Source: Agromyces rhizosphaerae
GTDB taxonomy: Bacteria > Actinomycetota > Actinomycetes > Actinomycetales > Microbacteriaceae
Length of the DNA: 64,000 nt
Assembly (NCBI RefSeq): GCF_027925245.1
Contig: NZ_BSDP01000001.1
Coordinates: forward strand, 1,364,001 to 1,428,000
Direction: 5' to 3'
Shown here: piece by piece, positions 49,495-59,008 of the stretch
Layout of the letters: each line of letters begins with the position of its first letter
Position numbering within the stretch: the stretch's first letter is position 1
Notes under the pieces: generated by a model
Databases searched by the model: none
What the model was told of the DNA's origin: nothing
Seen by the model: the letters and a program-made list of their open reading frames with translations, nothing else
Program-made: the position numbers and the translations under genes

Positions 49495-50883
49495 TCAGCC
49501 GGCGGGTGTCGCCGCCGCGGCGGCCTTCGCGGCCGCGGGCAACGCCGACACGATGCGCTCGATCACGGCGTCGTCGTGCGCGGCCGTCACGAACCACGCC
49601 TCGAAGACCGAGGGCGGCAGCGAGACGCCCGCGTCGAGCATCGCGTGGAAGAACGGCGCGTACCGCCAGGCCTCCTGGCGCTGCACGCCGGCGTAGTCGC
49701 GCACCCCGCCCGCGACCTCCTCGCCGAACGCGAAGCTGAACAGGTTGCCGGCCCGCTGCACGGCGTGGGCGACGCCCTCGGCGGCCAGATGGCGCGACAC
49801 CTCGCTCGAGATGACGGATGCCGCCTCGTCGAGCCGCGCGTACACGTCGTCGTCGGCCGCGCGCAGCGTCGCGAGCCCCGCCGCCACCGCGACCGGGTTC
49901 CCCGACAGCGTGCCGGCCTGGTACACGGGGCCGGAGGGCGCGAGCAGGTCCATGACGTCGGCGCGACCGCCGAGGGCGGCGACCGGCATGCCGCCGCCGA
50001 TGACCTTGCCGAACGTCATGAGGTCGGGCAGGTACTGGTCGCCCGGGTTCGCGAACACCGAGGGGCCCTCGGTCGCGTTCTCGAGCCCCCACCAGCCACC
50101 GGCGGAGACGCGGAAGCCCGTGAGCACCTCGTCGGAGATGACGAGCGCGCCGTGCTGGTGCGCGAGCTCGATGAGCGCCGCGTTGAAGCCCGGCTCGGGC
50201 GGCACGACGCCCATGTTCGCCGCGGCCGCCTCGGTGATGACGGCGGCGATGCGGTCGCCGTGCGCCGCGAACGCGTCGCGCACGGCGTCGAGGTCGTTGT
50301 ACGGCAGCACCATGGTGAGCGCGGTGACGTCGGCGGGCACGCCGGCCGACGCGGGCAGCGCGAAGGTGGCGAGCCCGGAGCCGGCCTCGGCCAGGAGCCC
50401 GTCGGAGTGGCCGTGGTAGTGACCGGCGAACTTCACGACCACGTCGCGGCCGGTGAAGCCGCGCGCCAGGCGGATCGCGCTCATGGTCGCCTCGGTGCCG
50501 GTCGAGACCAGGCGCAAGCGCTCGACCGGCGAGACGCGCTCCTCGATGAGCTCGGCCAGCTCGGTCTCGACCGGGGTCGATGCACCGAAGGAGAGGCCGC
50601 GGCTCGCGGCATCCTGCACCGCCTCGATCACCCTCGGGTCGGCGTGCCCCAGGATCGCGGGGCCCCACCCGGCGACGAGGTCGACGTACTCGCGACCCTC
50701 GACGTCGGTCACGGTCGCGCCGCGCGCCTCGACCAGGAAGCGCGGGGTGCCGCCGACCGAGCCGAAGGCGCGCACGGGCGAGTTCACGCCGCCCGGGATC
50801 GCGCGGCGGGCGCGGTCGAACAGCTCGGCGTTGACGTCGACGGGCGCGACGCCCGGGGCCGTCTGGGTCGTGAGGTCGGTCAT
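49495..50883 (-). CDS. hemL: Glutamate-1-semialdehyde 2,1-aminomutase
   Basis: A 462-residue PLP enzyme making 5-aminolevulinate, the second haem step. Signatures: [45 protein letters not shown], and PLP lysine in [12 protein letters not shown]. Length is slightly greater than usual (about 430) because of an Ala-rich C-terminus. It overlaps hemB by ATGA and follows GGAGA. It takes the product of HemA, encoded at the window's right end. Confidence 0.97.
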   Translation of the reverse strand: MTDLTTQTAPGVAPVDVNAELFDRARRAIPGGVNSPVRAFGSVGGTPRFLVEARGATVTDVEGREYVDLVAGWGPAILGHADPRVIEAVQDAASRGLSFGASTPVETELAELIEERVSPVERLRLVSTGTEATMSAIRLARGFTGRDVVVKFAGHYHGHSDGLLAEAGSGLATFALPASAGVPADVTALTMVLPYNDLDAVRDAFAAHGDRIAAVITEAAAANMGVVPPEPGFNAALIELAHQHGALVISDEVLTGFRVSAGGWWGLENATEGPSVFANPGDQYLPDLMTFGKVIGGGMPVAALGGRADVMDLLAPSGPVYQAGTLSGNPVAVAAGLATLRAADDDVYARLDEAASVISSEVSRHLAAEGVAHAVQRAGNLFSFAFGEEVAGGVRDYAGVQRQEAWRYAPFFHAMLDAGVSLPPSVFEAWFVTAAHDDAVIERIVSALPAAAKAAAAATPAG

Positions 50884-51878
50884 TCGGTGTCTCCTGCGGT
50901 GATCCAGCGGGCGAGCTCGGTCGCCCAGTAAGTGAGCACGGCGTCGGCGCCGGCGCGTCGGATGCCGAGCACGGACTCCGCGACGGCGCGGCGCCGGTCG
51001 ATCCATCCGTGCGCGGCGGCCGCCTCGATCATCGCGTACTCGCCCGAGACCTGGTACGCCCAGACCGGCACCTCGCTGGTGGCGGCCACGTCGGCGAGCA
51101 CGTCGAGGTAGGTGCCGGCGGGCTTGACCATCACGACGTCGGCGCCCTCCTCGATGTCGAGCACCGCCTCGCGCGCGCCCTCGCGACGGTTCGCCGGGTC
51201 GAGCTGGTACGTGCGGCGGTCGCCCTCGAGCGTCGACTCGACCGCGTCGCGGAACGGGCCGTAGAACGCGGAGGCGTACTTGCCCGAATAGGCGAGCAGC
51301 GCGGTGTCGGTGTGGCCGGCCTCGTCGAGCGCGTCGCGCACGGCGGCGACCTGGCCGTCCATCATGCCCGAGAGGCCGAGCAGCTGGGAGCCGGCGCGCG
51401 CCTGCTGCAGCGCCATCTCGGCGTAGCGCTCGAGGGTCGCGTCGTTGTCGACGACGCCGCGGTCGTCGACGAGGCCGCAGTGGCCGTGGTCGGTGAACTC
51501 GTCGAGGCACAGGTCGGTCTGCACGATCAGCGCGTCGCCGGCCTCCTCGCGCACCACGCGGGTCGCGACGTTGAGGATGCCGTCGGGATCGGTCGCACCC
51601 GAGCCCCGCGCGTCGCGGACCTCGGGCACGCCGAACAGCATGACGCCGCCGACACCGGCCTCCGCGGCATCCGTCACCGCCCGCCGCACCGAGTCGAGGC
51701 TGTGCTGCATGACGCCCGGCATGGATGCGATGGGCATCGGCTCGTCGACGCCCTCGCGCACGAAGATCGGCAGCACGAGGTCGGCCGGGTGCACCCGGGT
51801 CTCGGCGACGAGCCGGCGGAACGCCGGCGACTGGCGCAGCCGGCGCGGACGGATGCGGGGGCGGGGCGCAGCACTCAC
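50880..51878 (-). CDS. hemB: Porphobilinogen synthase
   Basis: A 332-residue enzyme condensing two 5-aminolevulinates. Motifs: [22 protein letters not shown], the metal-loop [29 protein letters not shown], and the Schiff-base lysine in [11 protein letters not shown]. The GTG start at 51878 has TAGGCT 12 nt upstream and no ribosome-binding site. It is first in a two-gene operon with hemL. Confidence 0.97.
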   Translation of the reverse strand: MSAAPRPRIRPRRLRQSPAFRRLVAETRVHPADLVLPIFVREGVDEPMPIASMPGVMQHSLDSVRRAVTDAAEAGVGGVMLFGVPEVRDARGSGATDPDGILNVATRVVREEAGDALIVQTDLCLDEFTDHGHCGLVDDRGVVDNDATLERYAEMALQQARAGSQLLGLSGMMDGQVAAVRDALDEAGHTDTALLAYSGKYASAFYGPFRDAVESTLEGDRRTYQLDPANRREGAREAVLDIEEGADVVMVKPAGTYLDVLADVAATSEVPVWAYQVSGEYAMIEAAAAHGWIDRRRAVAESVLGIRRAGADAVLTYWATELARWITAGDTE

Positions 51879-51884
51879 CCGACA

Positions 51885-51890
51885 AGCCTA
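51885..51890 (-). promoter_or_regulatory. Leaderless -10 of hemB-hemL operon
   Basis: TAGGCT on the minus strand begins 12 nt before GTG 51878. Confidence 0.45.
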
Positions 51891-51984
51891 CGCGGGCGGT
51901 GCTGCGCGTCCGCCGGGAGCGGGTGCCGCGCGGGATACTGGCTGCATCCGCAGGCGGGTGGCGGCCGCGGGGCTGGGAGGCGGC

Positions 51985-52302
51985 ATGGACGGGTTCGGAC
52001 GAGTGATGCGCAGCTGGACCGGGTGGATCCGGCCGGAGGACCGGGCCGCGTACGCCGACTACATCGAGCGCACGGGCCTCGCCGAGTACCGGCGCACGCC
52101 GGGCAACCTCGGCGCGCTGATCTGCTTCCGCGACCTCGACGACGGCCGGTGCGAGGTGCGCACGGTGTCGTTCTGGCGGTCGCGCGACGACATCCGCGGG
52201 TTCGCCGGCGACGACATCTCGCGCGCGGTGTTCTACGACGAGGACGACCGCTACCTCCTCGACCGCGAGACGACGGTCGACCACTTCGACATCGACGCCT
52301 GA
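51985..52302 (+). CDS. Conserved hypothetical, ABM-like
   Basis: A 105-residue protein: [68 protein letters not shown]. The pattern of strand, helix and (V)SFW(R)SRDDI resembles ABM-type dimeric ferredoxin folds, which often include monooxygenases or haem-degrading proteins, but catalytic residues cannot be assigned. ATG 51985 follows GGGAGG. Divergent from hemB. Confidence 0.7.
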   Translation: MDGFGRVMRSWTGWIRPEDRAAYADYIERTGLAEYRRTPGNLGALICFRDLDDGRCEVRTVSFWRSRDDIRGFAGDDISRAVFYDEDDRYLLDRETTVDHFDIDA

Positions 52303-52318
52303 CACCCGCCGCGGGCAG

Positions 52319-52456
52319 GGGCGCTTTTCAGGAACGCCGGCCCGGCCGGTGGCGGAATGCGGCACGTCGGCCCCGAAAGTGGTTGAAGTCGGCCGGATCT
52401 CGCCCATTCCACGCCGGATTCCACCACGCCGGGCCGCTCGCTCCTGAAAAGCGCCC
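52319..52456. repeat. 138-bp element with 15-bp inverted ends
   Basis: GGGCGCTTTTCAGGA (52319-52333) and its exact complement (52442-52456) bound an element whose inner sequence is also complementary (for example CGGCCCGGC near the left against GCCGGGCCG near the right). The whole can fold as one imperfect long hairpin. No transposase or reading frame lies inside, and no clear target-site duplication is visible. Confidence 0.8.
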
Positions 52457-52551
52457 ATCGGTAGGCCGGATTCGGGGGCGGGACGGGCGGCGTGTTAGCG
52501 TCCTGCGACGACCGGCGGCGAGGAGGCCGTCGGCGGAACCCGAGGATCCCC

Positions 52552-53466
52552 ATGCGCACGACCCCCCAGTCCAGCCCCGCACCCCAGGCCGAACCGGTCG
52601 CCAGGCGCCGACGGCGACGGCTCCGTCTCGACGACGCGGTCTGCGTCGTCACCGGCGCGGCGAGCGGCATGGGGCTCGAGTCGGCCCGGCTGCTCGCACG
52701 GCGCGGCGCGCGCCTCGCCCTGGTCGACCGCAACGCCGACGTGCTCGCGACGCTCGTCGAGGAGTTCCGGGCGGCCGGCACCGAGGCATCCGCCCATGTC
52801 GTCGACCTCACCGACCTCGACGCCGTCGCCGCGCTGCCCGACGCGGTGCTCGCGGAGCACGGCCGCGTCGACGTGCTGCTGCACTGCGCGGGCGTCTCCA
52901 TGCTCGGCACGTTCGAGCAGCTCACGATCGACGAGTTCCGCTGGGTCGTCGACGTGAACCTCTGGGGCACCGTGGCGCTCGCGAAGGCGTTCCTACCGCT
53001 GCTCCGCGAGCGTCCCGCCGCGCACCTCGCGAACGTCTCGAGCCTGTACGGGCTCGCCGCGCCCGCCGGCCGAGTGCCGTACGTCACGTCGAAGTTCGCC
53101 GTGCGCGGGTTCACCGACGCGCTGCGCCACGAGCTCGAGCGCACCGACGTGACCGTCTCGGCCGTGTACCCCGGCGGCGTGCGCACGGGCATCATCCACC
53201 ACGCCCGCGTCGCCGCGACGGTCGACGCCGACGTGGCGTCGCGCGCCGCCGACGCGCAGGCCGCGCTCTACAAGACGACTCCCGAGCAGGCCGCCGAGCT
53301 GATCGTGGACGGCATCGAGCGTCGCCGACCGCGCATCTTCGTGGGCCGCGACGCGCGCCTCAGCGACCTCGTGACGCGCCTCGCCCCCGTGGGCTACTGG
53401 TCGATCATGCGCGGCATCGTCGCGAAGGCCGGCGACACGGCACCCGCGCGCACCCCCGCGAACTGA
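52552..53466 (+). CDS. SDR-family NAD(P)-dependent oxidoreductase
   Basis: A 304-residue short-chain dehydrogenase with a basic N-terminal extension (about 25 residues) before the Rossmann motif VVTGAASGMGLESARLLARRG. NAG-like LLHCAGVSMLG, catalytic Ser in NVSSLYGL, Tyr/Lys in VPYVTSKFAVRG, and PGGVRTG. Substrate unknown. TAGCGT at 52495 could be its -10. It is convergent with hemD. Confidence 0.9.
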   Translation: MRTTPQSSPAPQAEPVARRRRRRLRLDDAVCVVTGAASGMGLESARLLARRGARLALVDRNADVLATLVEEFRAAGTEASAHVVDLTDLDAVAALPDAVLAEHGRVDVLLHCAGVSMLGTFEQLTIDEFRWVVDVNLWGTVALAKAFLPLLRERPAAHLANVSSLYGLAAPAGRVPYVTSKFAVRGFTDALRHELERTDVTVSAVYPGGVRTGIIHHARVAATVDADVASRAADAQAALYKTTPEQAAELIVDGIERRRPRIFVGRDARLSDLVTRLAPVGYWSIMRGIVAKAGDTAPARTPAN

Positions 53467-53488
53467 GCGGATGCCCCGGGGCATCCGC
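53467..53488. terminator. 22-bp palindrome, GGATGCCCCGGGGCATCC core
   Basis: A perfect palindrome immediately after the SDR stop, third copy of the 18-base core also at 16784 and 17407. Position fits a terminator. Confidence 0.65.
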
Positions 53489-53514
53489 CCGCCCCCGGAG
53501 TACCGCGTCCGCAG

Positions 53515-53576
53515 CGGCCAGTCTGCGCGGTACCGGCCAGCCCTGCATGGCTGGCCCGGGCGACGCAGACTGGCCG
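53515..53576. repeat. 62-nt nested palindrome, copy B
   Basis: The second copy of the element at 6667-6728, identical at 53 of 62 positions, with conserved outer arms CGGCCAGTCTGCG/CGCAGACTGGCCG. In this copy the inner stem (CCGGCCAGCC/GGCTGGCCCGG) is perfect. It lies between convergent SDR and hemD genes. Confidence 0.75.
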
Positions 53577-53701
53577 ATACGGGAGTGTCGCCCGCGTCGG
53601 GACGGCGCGGGACGGCGCGGGACGGCGGGGGCGGGGGGCGCGGCGGGGCGCGGAGGCGCGGGCCGGACGAACGGCTCAGGCCGGCCGACGCCCCGGCGGG
53701 C

Positions 53702-54517
53702 TCAGGCCTGCTGCGTCGCGGCCTTCACGACCGCCTCGATCAGCGACTCGGCGCTGCGGTCGGAGGCGACGACGTCGACGCGGAGGCCGATCTCCTCGGC
53801 GTCGTGCTTGGTCTGCGGGCCGATGGCCGCGACGAGCGTGTGCTCGGGGATGGGGCCGAACTGGCCGTGCACCTGCTCGGCCACGCTGCCCGAGGTGACC
53901 AGCAGTGCGCGCACGTTGCCCGCGCGCACGTCGTCGATGACGCTCTGCGCGACCGGCACGCCGACCGTGCGGTAGGCGACGACCGCCTCGACGTGGTGGC
54001 CGACCCGAGCGAGGCCCACGCTCAGCACCTGCTTCGCGATGGCCGAGCGCAGTGCGAGCACGCGCAGCGGGAAGGCGCCCTCGGTCGCGGCGCTCCACTC
54101 GTCGAGCAGGCCCTGGGCCGAGTTGTCCTCGGAGGGAACCAGGTCGGCGCGATAGCCGGCGGCGATGAGCGCCGCCGCGGTCGACTCGCCCACCGCCGCG
54201 ACCTTCGTGGTCGGCGGGATGACGGCGCGGTGCGAGCTCAGCACGTCGACGGTGGTGGCGCTGGTCACGGTGACCCAGTCGAACGCGCCGGCGGCGAGCC
54301 GGCCGAGCGCCGCCTCGAGCGCGGGCGCGTCGTCGGTGGCGGCGAAGTTGATCATGGGAGCGACGATCGGCGACGCCCCGCGCATGCGCAGGCTCGCGGC
54401 GACGCTGTCGCCCCAGGGACCGCCGCGGGGCACGAGCACGCGCCAGCCGGCGAGCGGCTTCTCCGCACGCGGATTGGGGAGGTTGATCGCGCCGGTGACC
54501 GGCTCGTATTCGCTCAC
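53702..54517 (-). CDS. hemD: Uroporphyrinogen-III synthase
   Basis: A 271-residue HemD. The family is poorly conserved but VLVPRGGPWGDSVAASLRMRGASPIVAPMINFA at the start, FDWVTVTSATTVDVL, VAAVGESTAAAL and LLVTSGSVAEQV fit both lobes. The GTG start overlaps the hemC stop (GTGA) and follows GGAGGAGG. It closes the linear product of HemC to uroporphyrinogen III. Confidence 0.92.
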   Translation of the reverse strand: MSEYEPVTGAINLPNPRAEKPLAGWRVLVPRGGPWGDSVAASLRMRGASPIVAPMINFAATDDAPALEAALGRLAAGAFDWVTVTSATTVDVLSSHRAVIPPTTKVAAVGESTAAALIAAGYRADLVPSEDNSAQGLLDEWSAATEGAFPLRVLALRSAIAKQVLSVGLARVGHHVEAVVAYRTVGVPVAQSVIDDVRAGNVRALLVTSGSVAEQVHGQFGPIPEHTLVAAIGPQTKHDAEEIGLRVDVVASDRSAESLIEAVVKAATQQA

Positions 54518-55464
54518 GGTGCCTCCTCCTTCGGTGCGAGTTCGGCGGCACCGTTGCCGAGGAGCTCTTCGACCGCGCGCGCGGCGACCTCTCGGGCGGC
54601 ATCGGCGAGGTCCGACGCCCGGCGGCTCTCGGGTGTAGCCGCGTGCGAGCTGGTCACCCGCTGCGTTCCATCGCCACTGTACACAGTGGCCGTGAGGAAG
54701 ATCAGGTCGTCGTCCACAAAGGAGTGGGCCGCGATCGGTGCCGAACATCCAGCCTCGAGCCCGGCCAGCACGAGGCGCTCCGCGAGCACCGTCGCGCGGG
54801 TCGTGCCGTGGTCGACGGAGCCGAGCCCGCGCTCGAGCTCGCGCGATCCGCGCTCGGCGCGCACCTCGAGCGCGAGCGCGCCCTGCCCCGGCGCGGTCGG
54901 CCAGTCCTCGATCGGCAGCAGGTCGGTGGCCGCATCCGCTCGCCCCAGCCGACCGAGTCCGGCTGCCGCCAGCAGCACCGCGTCGAGCTCGCCGTCGGCG
55001 ACCTTGCCGAGCCGCGTGTCGATGTTGCCGCGGATGTCGACGGCCGTGACGTCGGGCCGCGCGGCGCCGAGCTGTGCGATGCGGCGGGGCGACCCCGTGC
55101 CGACCCTGGCCCCCTCGGGCAGCGTCGCCAGGGTGGCCCCGTCTGCGGCGCAGAGCGCGTCGCGCACGTCGGCGCGCTTGGGCACGGCGCCGAGCCGCAG
55201 CCCCTCGTGCTCGGCCGTCGGCAGGTCCTTCAGCGAGTGCACGACCACGTCGCACTCCCCCGCGAGCAGCGACTCGCGCAGCGCGGTCGCGAAGACCCCG
55301 GTGCCGCCGAGCGACGCGAGCGAGGCGCGCGAGATGTCGCCCTCGGTCGTGACGGTCACGTACTCGATCTCCGCCCCGGCCGCCTTGGCCAGCCGCTCGG
55401 CGACCTGACGCGTCTGCGCCAGCGCGAGCGCGCTGCCCCGGGTGCCGACGCGGATGACCGTCAC
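54514..55464 (-). CDS. hemC: Hydroxymethylbilane synthase
   Basis: A 316-residue porphobilinogen deaminase. VIRVGTRGSALALAQ, HSLKDLPT, GTGSPRRIAQL, RGNIDTRLGK and the dipyrromethane-cofactor cysteine C240 in GLEAGCSAPIA are all present. GTG start overlaps the hemH stop. Operon order is hemQ, hemH, hemC, hemD, each overlapping the next. Confidence 0.97.
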   Translation of the reverse strand: MTVIRVGTRGSALALAQTRQVAERLAKAAGAEIEYVTVTTEGDISRASLASLGGTGVFATALRESLLAGECDVVVHSLKDLPTAEHEGLRLGAVPKRADVRDALCAADGATLATLPEGARVGTGSPRRIAQLGAARPDVTAVDIRGNIDTRLGKVADGELDAVLLAAAGLGRLGRADAATDLLPIEDWPTAPGQGALALEVRAERGSRELERGLGSVDHGTTRATVLAERLVLAGLEAGCSAPIAAHSFVDDDLIFLTATVYSGDGTQRVTSSHAATPESRRASDLADAAREVAARAVEELLGNGAAELAPKEEAP

Positions 55465-56723
55465 GGTGCGATCCCCGCCAGCGCGGGCCGGAAGCCCAGC
55501 CGCACGTTCTCGCAGCAGCCGGGCCGGCACACGTCGTACCAGGGGCCCAGTTCGGTCATTCGCGGCCGCTCGGCCGGAGGCGTGCCCTGCACGCGCTCGA
55601 GCACGAGGTCGACGAGCCCCGACACGTATGCCGGGTGCGTGCCCGGCGTCGGCACGCGCACCGCGGCGAGCGAGTGCTCCTCGGCGGACTCGAGCGCCTC
55701 GTTGTCGAGGTCCCAGAGCACCTCCATGTGGTCGCTCACGAACCCGAGCGGCACGATCACGACGGCGCGGCGGCCGGCCGCGGGCAGTTCGGCGATCGCG
55801 TCGTTGATGTCGGGCTCGAGCCACGGCATCGACGGCGGCCCCGAGCGCGACTGGTACACGAGCTGCCAGGGCACGTCGGATGCCCCCGCCTCGCGCATCA
55901 CGACCTCGGCGACCGCGAGGTGCTGGGCCGCGTATGCGCCGCCCTCGCCGAAGCCGCGCTCGGCCGGGCCGGACTTCGCGGCGTCGGTCGACGGGATCGA
56001 GTGGGTGGCGAAGAGCACCTCGACCTGGTCGCGGGCCAGCTCGGGGTCGTCTGCGAGGAGCTTCGCGAGCCCGTCGCGCACGCCCTCGACGAACGGCGTC
56101 ACGAAGCCGGGGTGGTCGAAGAACTGGCCGACCTTGTCGATCTGCACGGTCTCGCCCAGGCCGGTGTCGGCGAGCGCGTCGGCGAAGTCCTCGCGGTACT
56201 GGCGGCAGCTGGAGTACGAGCTGTAGGCGCTCGTCGCTATGGCGATGAGGCGCGTCGCACCCGCATCCGCCGCCTCGCGCAGCGCGTCGTTCAGGTACGG
56301 GTCCCAGTTGCGGTTGCCCCAGATCACCGGCAGGTCGACCCCGCGACGCGCGAGCTCGGCCTCGAGGGCGGCCTTGAGGTCGCGGTTCTGCTGGTTGATC
56401 GGGCTGACGCCGCCGAAGTGGCGGTAGTGGTGCGCCACCTCCTCGAGCCGCTCGTCGGGGATGCCGCGGCCGCTCGTGACGTTGCGCAGGAACGGGATCA
56501 CGTCGTCCTGCCCCTCGGGGCCGCCGAAGCCGGCGAGCAGGATCGCGTCGTACTCGACCGGCTCGGTCACGTGCTCGGGGCCCTGCTGCGCGGCCGGCGT
56601 CGCGCCGGGCACGATCGCCCCGGGTGCGCAGGGGGCGGATGCCGCGGGGGCGGGCTTGCGCCCCCTCGCCACGTCGCGATCTGCGCTCTCGGCGCCGGTG
56701 GAGCCGAGGTTCGCGGCGGCCAT
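55461..56723 (-). CDS. hemH: Coproporphyrin ferrochelatase
   Basis: A 420-residue ferrochelatase. AILLAGFGGPEGQDDVIPFLRNVTSGRGIP is the family's N-terminal signature; FATHSIP (catalytic His) and YQSRSGPPSMPWLEPD follow; the C-terminal CRPGCCENVR cysteines may bind an iron-sulphur cluster, as in several actinobacterial enzymes. The N-terminus has a 55-residue Ala/Pro-rich extension. In this pathway it inserts iron into coproporphyrin III. Confidence 0.96.
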   Translation of the reverse strand: MAAANLGSTGAESADRDVARGRKPAPAASAPCAPGAIVPGATPAAQQGPEHVTEPVEYDAILLAGFGGPEGQDDVIPFLRNVTSGRGIPDERLEEVAHHYRHFGGVSPINQQNRDLKAALEAELARRGVDLPVIWGNRNWDPYLNDALREAADAGATRLIAIATSAYSSYSSCRQYREDFADALADTGLGETVQIDKVGQFFDHPGFVTPFVEGVRDGLAKLLADDPELARDQVEVLFATHSIPSTDAAKSGPAERGFGEGGAYAAQHLAVAEVVMREAGASDVPWQLVYQSRSGPPSMPWLEPDINDAIAELPAAGRRAVVIVPLGFVSDHMEVLWDLDNEALESAEEHSLAAVRVPTPGTHPAYVSGLVDLVLERVQGTPPAERPRMTELGPWYDVCRPGCCENVRLGFRPALAGIAP

Positions 56724-57451
56724 TACTGCAGCACCTCCACGATCTCGGCGGTCGTGACGCGGCGGCCCGTGTAGAACGGCACCTCCTCGCGCACGTGGCG
56801 ACGCGCGTCGGTCGCACGCAGGTCGCGCATCATGTCCACGAGGTCGGTGAGCTCGTCGGCCTCCATCGGCAGCAGCCACTCGTAGTCGCCCAGCGCGAAC
56901 GCGGCCACGGTGTTCGCGACGACGCCGCGGTAGGCCGCGCCCTTGCGCCCGTGCTCGGCGAGCATCTGCCCGCGCTCGCCCGGGTCGAGCAGGTACCAGT
57001 CGTAGCTGCGCACGAACGGGTAGACGGTCAGCCACGCGCGCGGCTCCTCGCCGCGGAGGAAGCCGGGCACGTGCGCCCGGTTGAACTCGGCGTCGCGGTG
57101 CACGCCCATGGCGTTCCAGGTCGGCAGCAGCGCCTTGAGCAGGCGCGACCTGCGCAGCTCGCGCAGGGCCCACTGCAGACCCTCGGCATCGGGGCCGTGC
57201 AGCCAGATCATGACGTCGGCATCGGCACGGAGGCCGGAGACGTCGTAGAAGCCGCGCACCGTGATGCCCTCCGACTCGACGACGGCGACGACGTCGTCGA
57301 GCTGCGCCACGACCCGCGGCACGTCGTGGCCGTCGAAGTCGTCGGGGCGGGCGGGGTCGGTGCGGAGTACCGCGAACAGGGCGTAGCCCTGCGGTGCGGC
57401 GGAATCGGTCTGGTTCTCGTCGGCTGCCGCCTCGGCAGCGGGGTCTGACAT
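56723..57451 (-). CDS. hemQ: Coproheme decarboxylase (haem synthase)
   Basis: A 242-residue chlorite-dismutase-fold enzyme (ChdC/HemQ), which decarboxylates coproheme to haem b using hydrogen peroxide. Signatures: YALFAVLRTD, MIWLHGPDAEGLQWALRELRRS, YPFVRSYDWYLL (catalytic Tyr region) and GDYEWLLPMEADELTDLVDMMRDLRATDARRHVREEVPFYTGR. Its presence means the coproporphyrin-dependent branch is used. ATG follows GGGAGGA and the stop overlaps hemH by one base. Confidence 0.97.
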   Translation of the reverse strand: MSDPAAEAAADENQTDSAAPQGYALFAVLRTDPARPDDFDGHDVPRVVAQLDDVVAVVESEGITVRGFYDVSGLRADADVMIWLHGPDAEGLQWALRELRRSRLLKALLPTWNAMGVHRDAEFNRAHVPGFLRGEEPRAWLTVYPFVRSYDWYLLDPGERGQMLAEHGRKGAAYRGVVANTVAAFALGDYEWLLPMEADELTDLVDMMRDLRATDARRHVREEVPFYTGRRVTTAEIVEVLQ

Positions 57452-57562
57452 AGCCCTATCCTCCCCCCGGACCGCTCGTTGCGCCAAAAGCCGTGTCGCG
57501 TGAGAGCGTGCGTCACGGCCCGACCGTTACCCGAGCGTTATGCCGGGGCGGCCGGGAAAGCG

Positions 57563-58672
57563 TTACCGCCGCAGGGCGGTGAACCGGAACGCCGCGAAGC
57601 CCTCGATCGGCAGCACCTCGGTCGCGCCGAAGCCGGCCTCGCGTGCGTACGCCTCGAGCGTCGCCTGGCGCATGACCGTGCCGGTGCCCACCGAGCCGGG
57701 CGTCGACAGCCCGTCGGGCAGGCAGATGAACAGGCTGTAGCCGTACATGATGCGGTCGACCTCGTCGGCGGGCGCGGTGAACTCCTCGCCCACGGCCTCG
57801 TCCATGATCACGACCACGCCGTCGGGCGCGAGCGCCTCGCGCACCGACCGCAGCACCTCGACGGGGAACGGCATGTCGTGCAGTGCCTCGAACACGAACG
57901 CGGCGTCGTAGGTGCCGGGCGCCGCGAGTTCGTCGCCGCCCGCGCGGAAGAACGCGACCCGGTCGTCGACGCCCGCCTCGCGCGCGTGCGCCTCGGCCGC
58001 CTCGAGCGACGGCACGTCGATGTCGTGCCCGTCGATGCGCGCCTCGGGGTAGGCCTTCGCGAGCGCGATCGACGACCAGCCGTGCCCGCACCCCACGTCG
58101 GCGAGGCGCGCGCCGGGCCGCGAGAGCAGCTCCTGCAGCCACGGCACGCCGGCGAGGTCGGGCGCGAGGCGCTGCTCGAACCACGGCCGGTTGATGTCGC
58201 CCTGCGCGTCGCGCGCGTCCTCCCCGAGCTCGGCCCAGGAGACCCCGCCGCCGCCCCGGTAGGCGTCGAGCAGCGGGTCGATCGCGCGCCCCGCGGCCGC
58301 GAACATGCGCGCGAGCGGCGCGGAGTAGGCCAGCGAGTGCCGGTCGGCGAGCACCTCGGCGTGCGCCGGCGGCAGCGTGTAGCGACGGGCGGCGGATGCC
58401 TCGGGGCCGGTCTCCGCGCTCGCCTCGAGGATTCCGTAGGCGGCCTGCTGCTCGAGCCACTCGCGCGCGTAGCGCGGGTCGGTCCCGGTCGCGGCCGCGA
58501 GCTCGCCCGCCGTGCACGGCTCGCGCGTCAGCACGTCGTACCAGCCGAGGCGATCGCCGACGTGGATGCTCAGCGTCTCGAACGCGCCGAGCACCGACCC
58601 GAAGACGCGCTCGGCGAACGCGTCGACGTCGCTCTCAGGGGCATCCGCCCCGCCCTGCTCCCCCGTCGACAT
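57563..58672 (-). CDS. Class I SAM-dependent methyltransferase
   Basis: A 369-residue methyltransferase. An N-terminal winged-helix dimerisation region (TLSIHVGDRLGWYDVLTREPCTAGELAAATGTDPRYAREWLEQQ) precedes the SAM motif ADVGCGHGWSSIALAKAYP (about residue 190), followed by DGHDID and VFEALHDMPFPVEVLRSVREAL. It resembles O-methyltransferase-like proteins of unknown substrate. It splits the haem cluster. Confidence 0.85.
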   Translation of the reverse strand: MSTGEQGGADAPESDVDAFAERVFGSVLGAFETLSIHVGDRLGWYDVLTREPCTAGELAAATGTDPRYAREWLEQQAAYGILEASAETGPEASAARRYTLPPAHAEVLADRHSLAYSAPLARMFAAAGRAIDPLLDAYRGGGGVSWAELGEDARDAQGDINRPWFEQRLAPDLAGVPWLQELLSRPGARLADVGCGHGWSSIALAKAYPEARIDGHDIDVPSLEAAEAHAREAGVDDRVAFFRAGGDELAAPGTYDAAFVFEALHDMPFPVEVLRSVREALAPDGVVVIMDEAVGEEFTAPADEVDRIMYGYSLFICLPDGLSTPGSVGTGTVMRQATLEAYAREAGFGATEVLPIEGFAAFRFTALRR

Positions 58673-58717
58673 CGTCGCCCCCCGGGTGTTCGCCAGCCGG
58701 CCCTGCGCCGGCTCGCG

Positions 58718-59008
58718 TCAGTCGTCGTCGCCCAGTGCGCGCACCACGAGCAGCACGCCCGCCGCGACCACCGCGACGGCGCCGATCCCGATGCCGATGA
58801 GCGTGCCCGGCGAGTCGGAGCGCATGCGGCGGAAGCGCGCCATCGCGCGCTCCTTCGCCAGCGCCGCCTGCTTGGGCACGTTCAGCTTGTCCTCGAGCAG
58901 GTCGAGGGTCGCAGCGAGGTCGGCCCGGGCCACGGCGGCCTCGGCGCGCGCCTCGACGCGCGACAGGTTGCGCTTCGCCTTCGCGGCGTCACGGGTCTCA
59001 GCGCTCAT
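58718..59008 (-). CDS. DUF3618 protein
   Basis: A 96-residue protein with a charged N-terminal half containing a DUF3618-type region (ARADLAATLDLLEDKLNVPKQAALAKERAMARFRRMRSDSP) and one C-terminal transmembrane helix (IGIGIGAVAVVAAGVLLVV). Overlaps the upstream phage-holin-like gene by 11 bp. This set is common in actinobacteria; function uncertain. Confidence 0.9.
   Translation of the reverse strand: MSAETRDAAKAKRNLSRVEARAEAAVARADLAATLDLLEDKLNVPKQAALAKERAMARFRRMRSDSPGTLIGIGIGAVAVVAAGVLLVVRALGDDD

Noticed and set aside
52319..52456. Inverted-repeat element as an insertion sequence
   Set aside because: No transposase frame, too short, and no target-site duplication seen.
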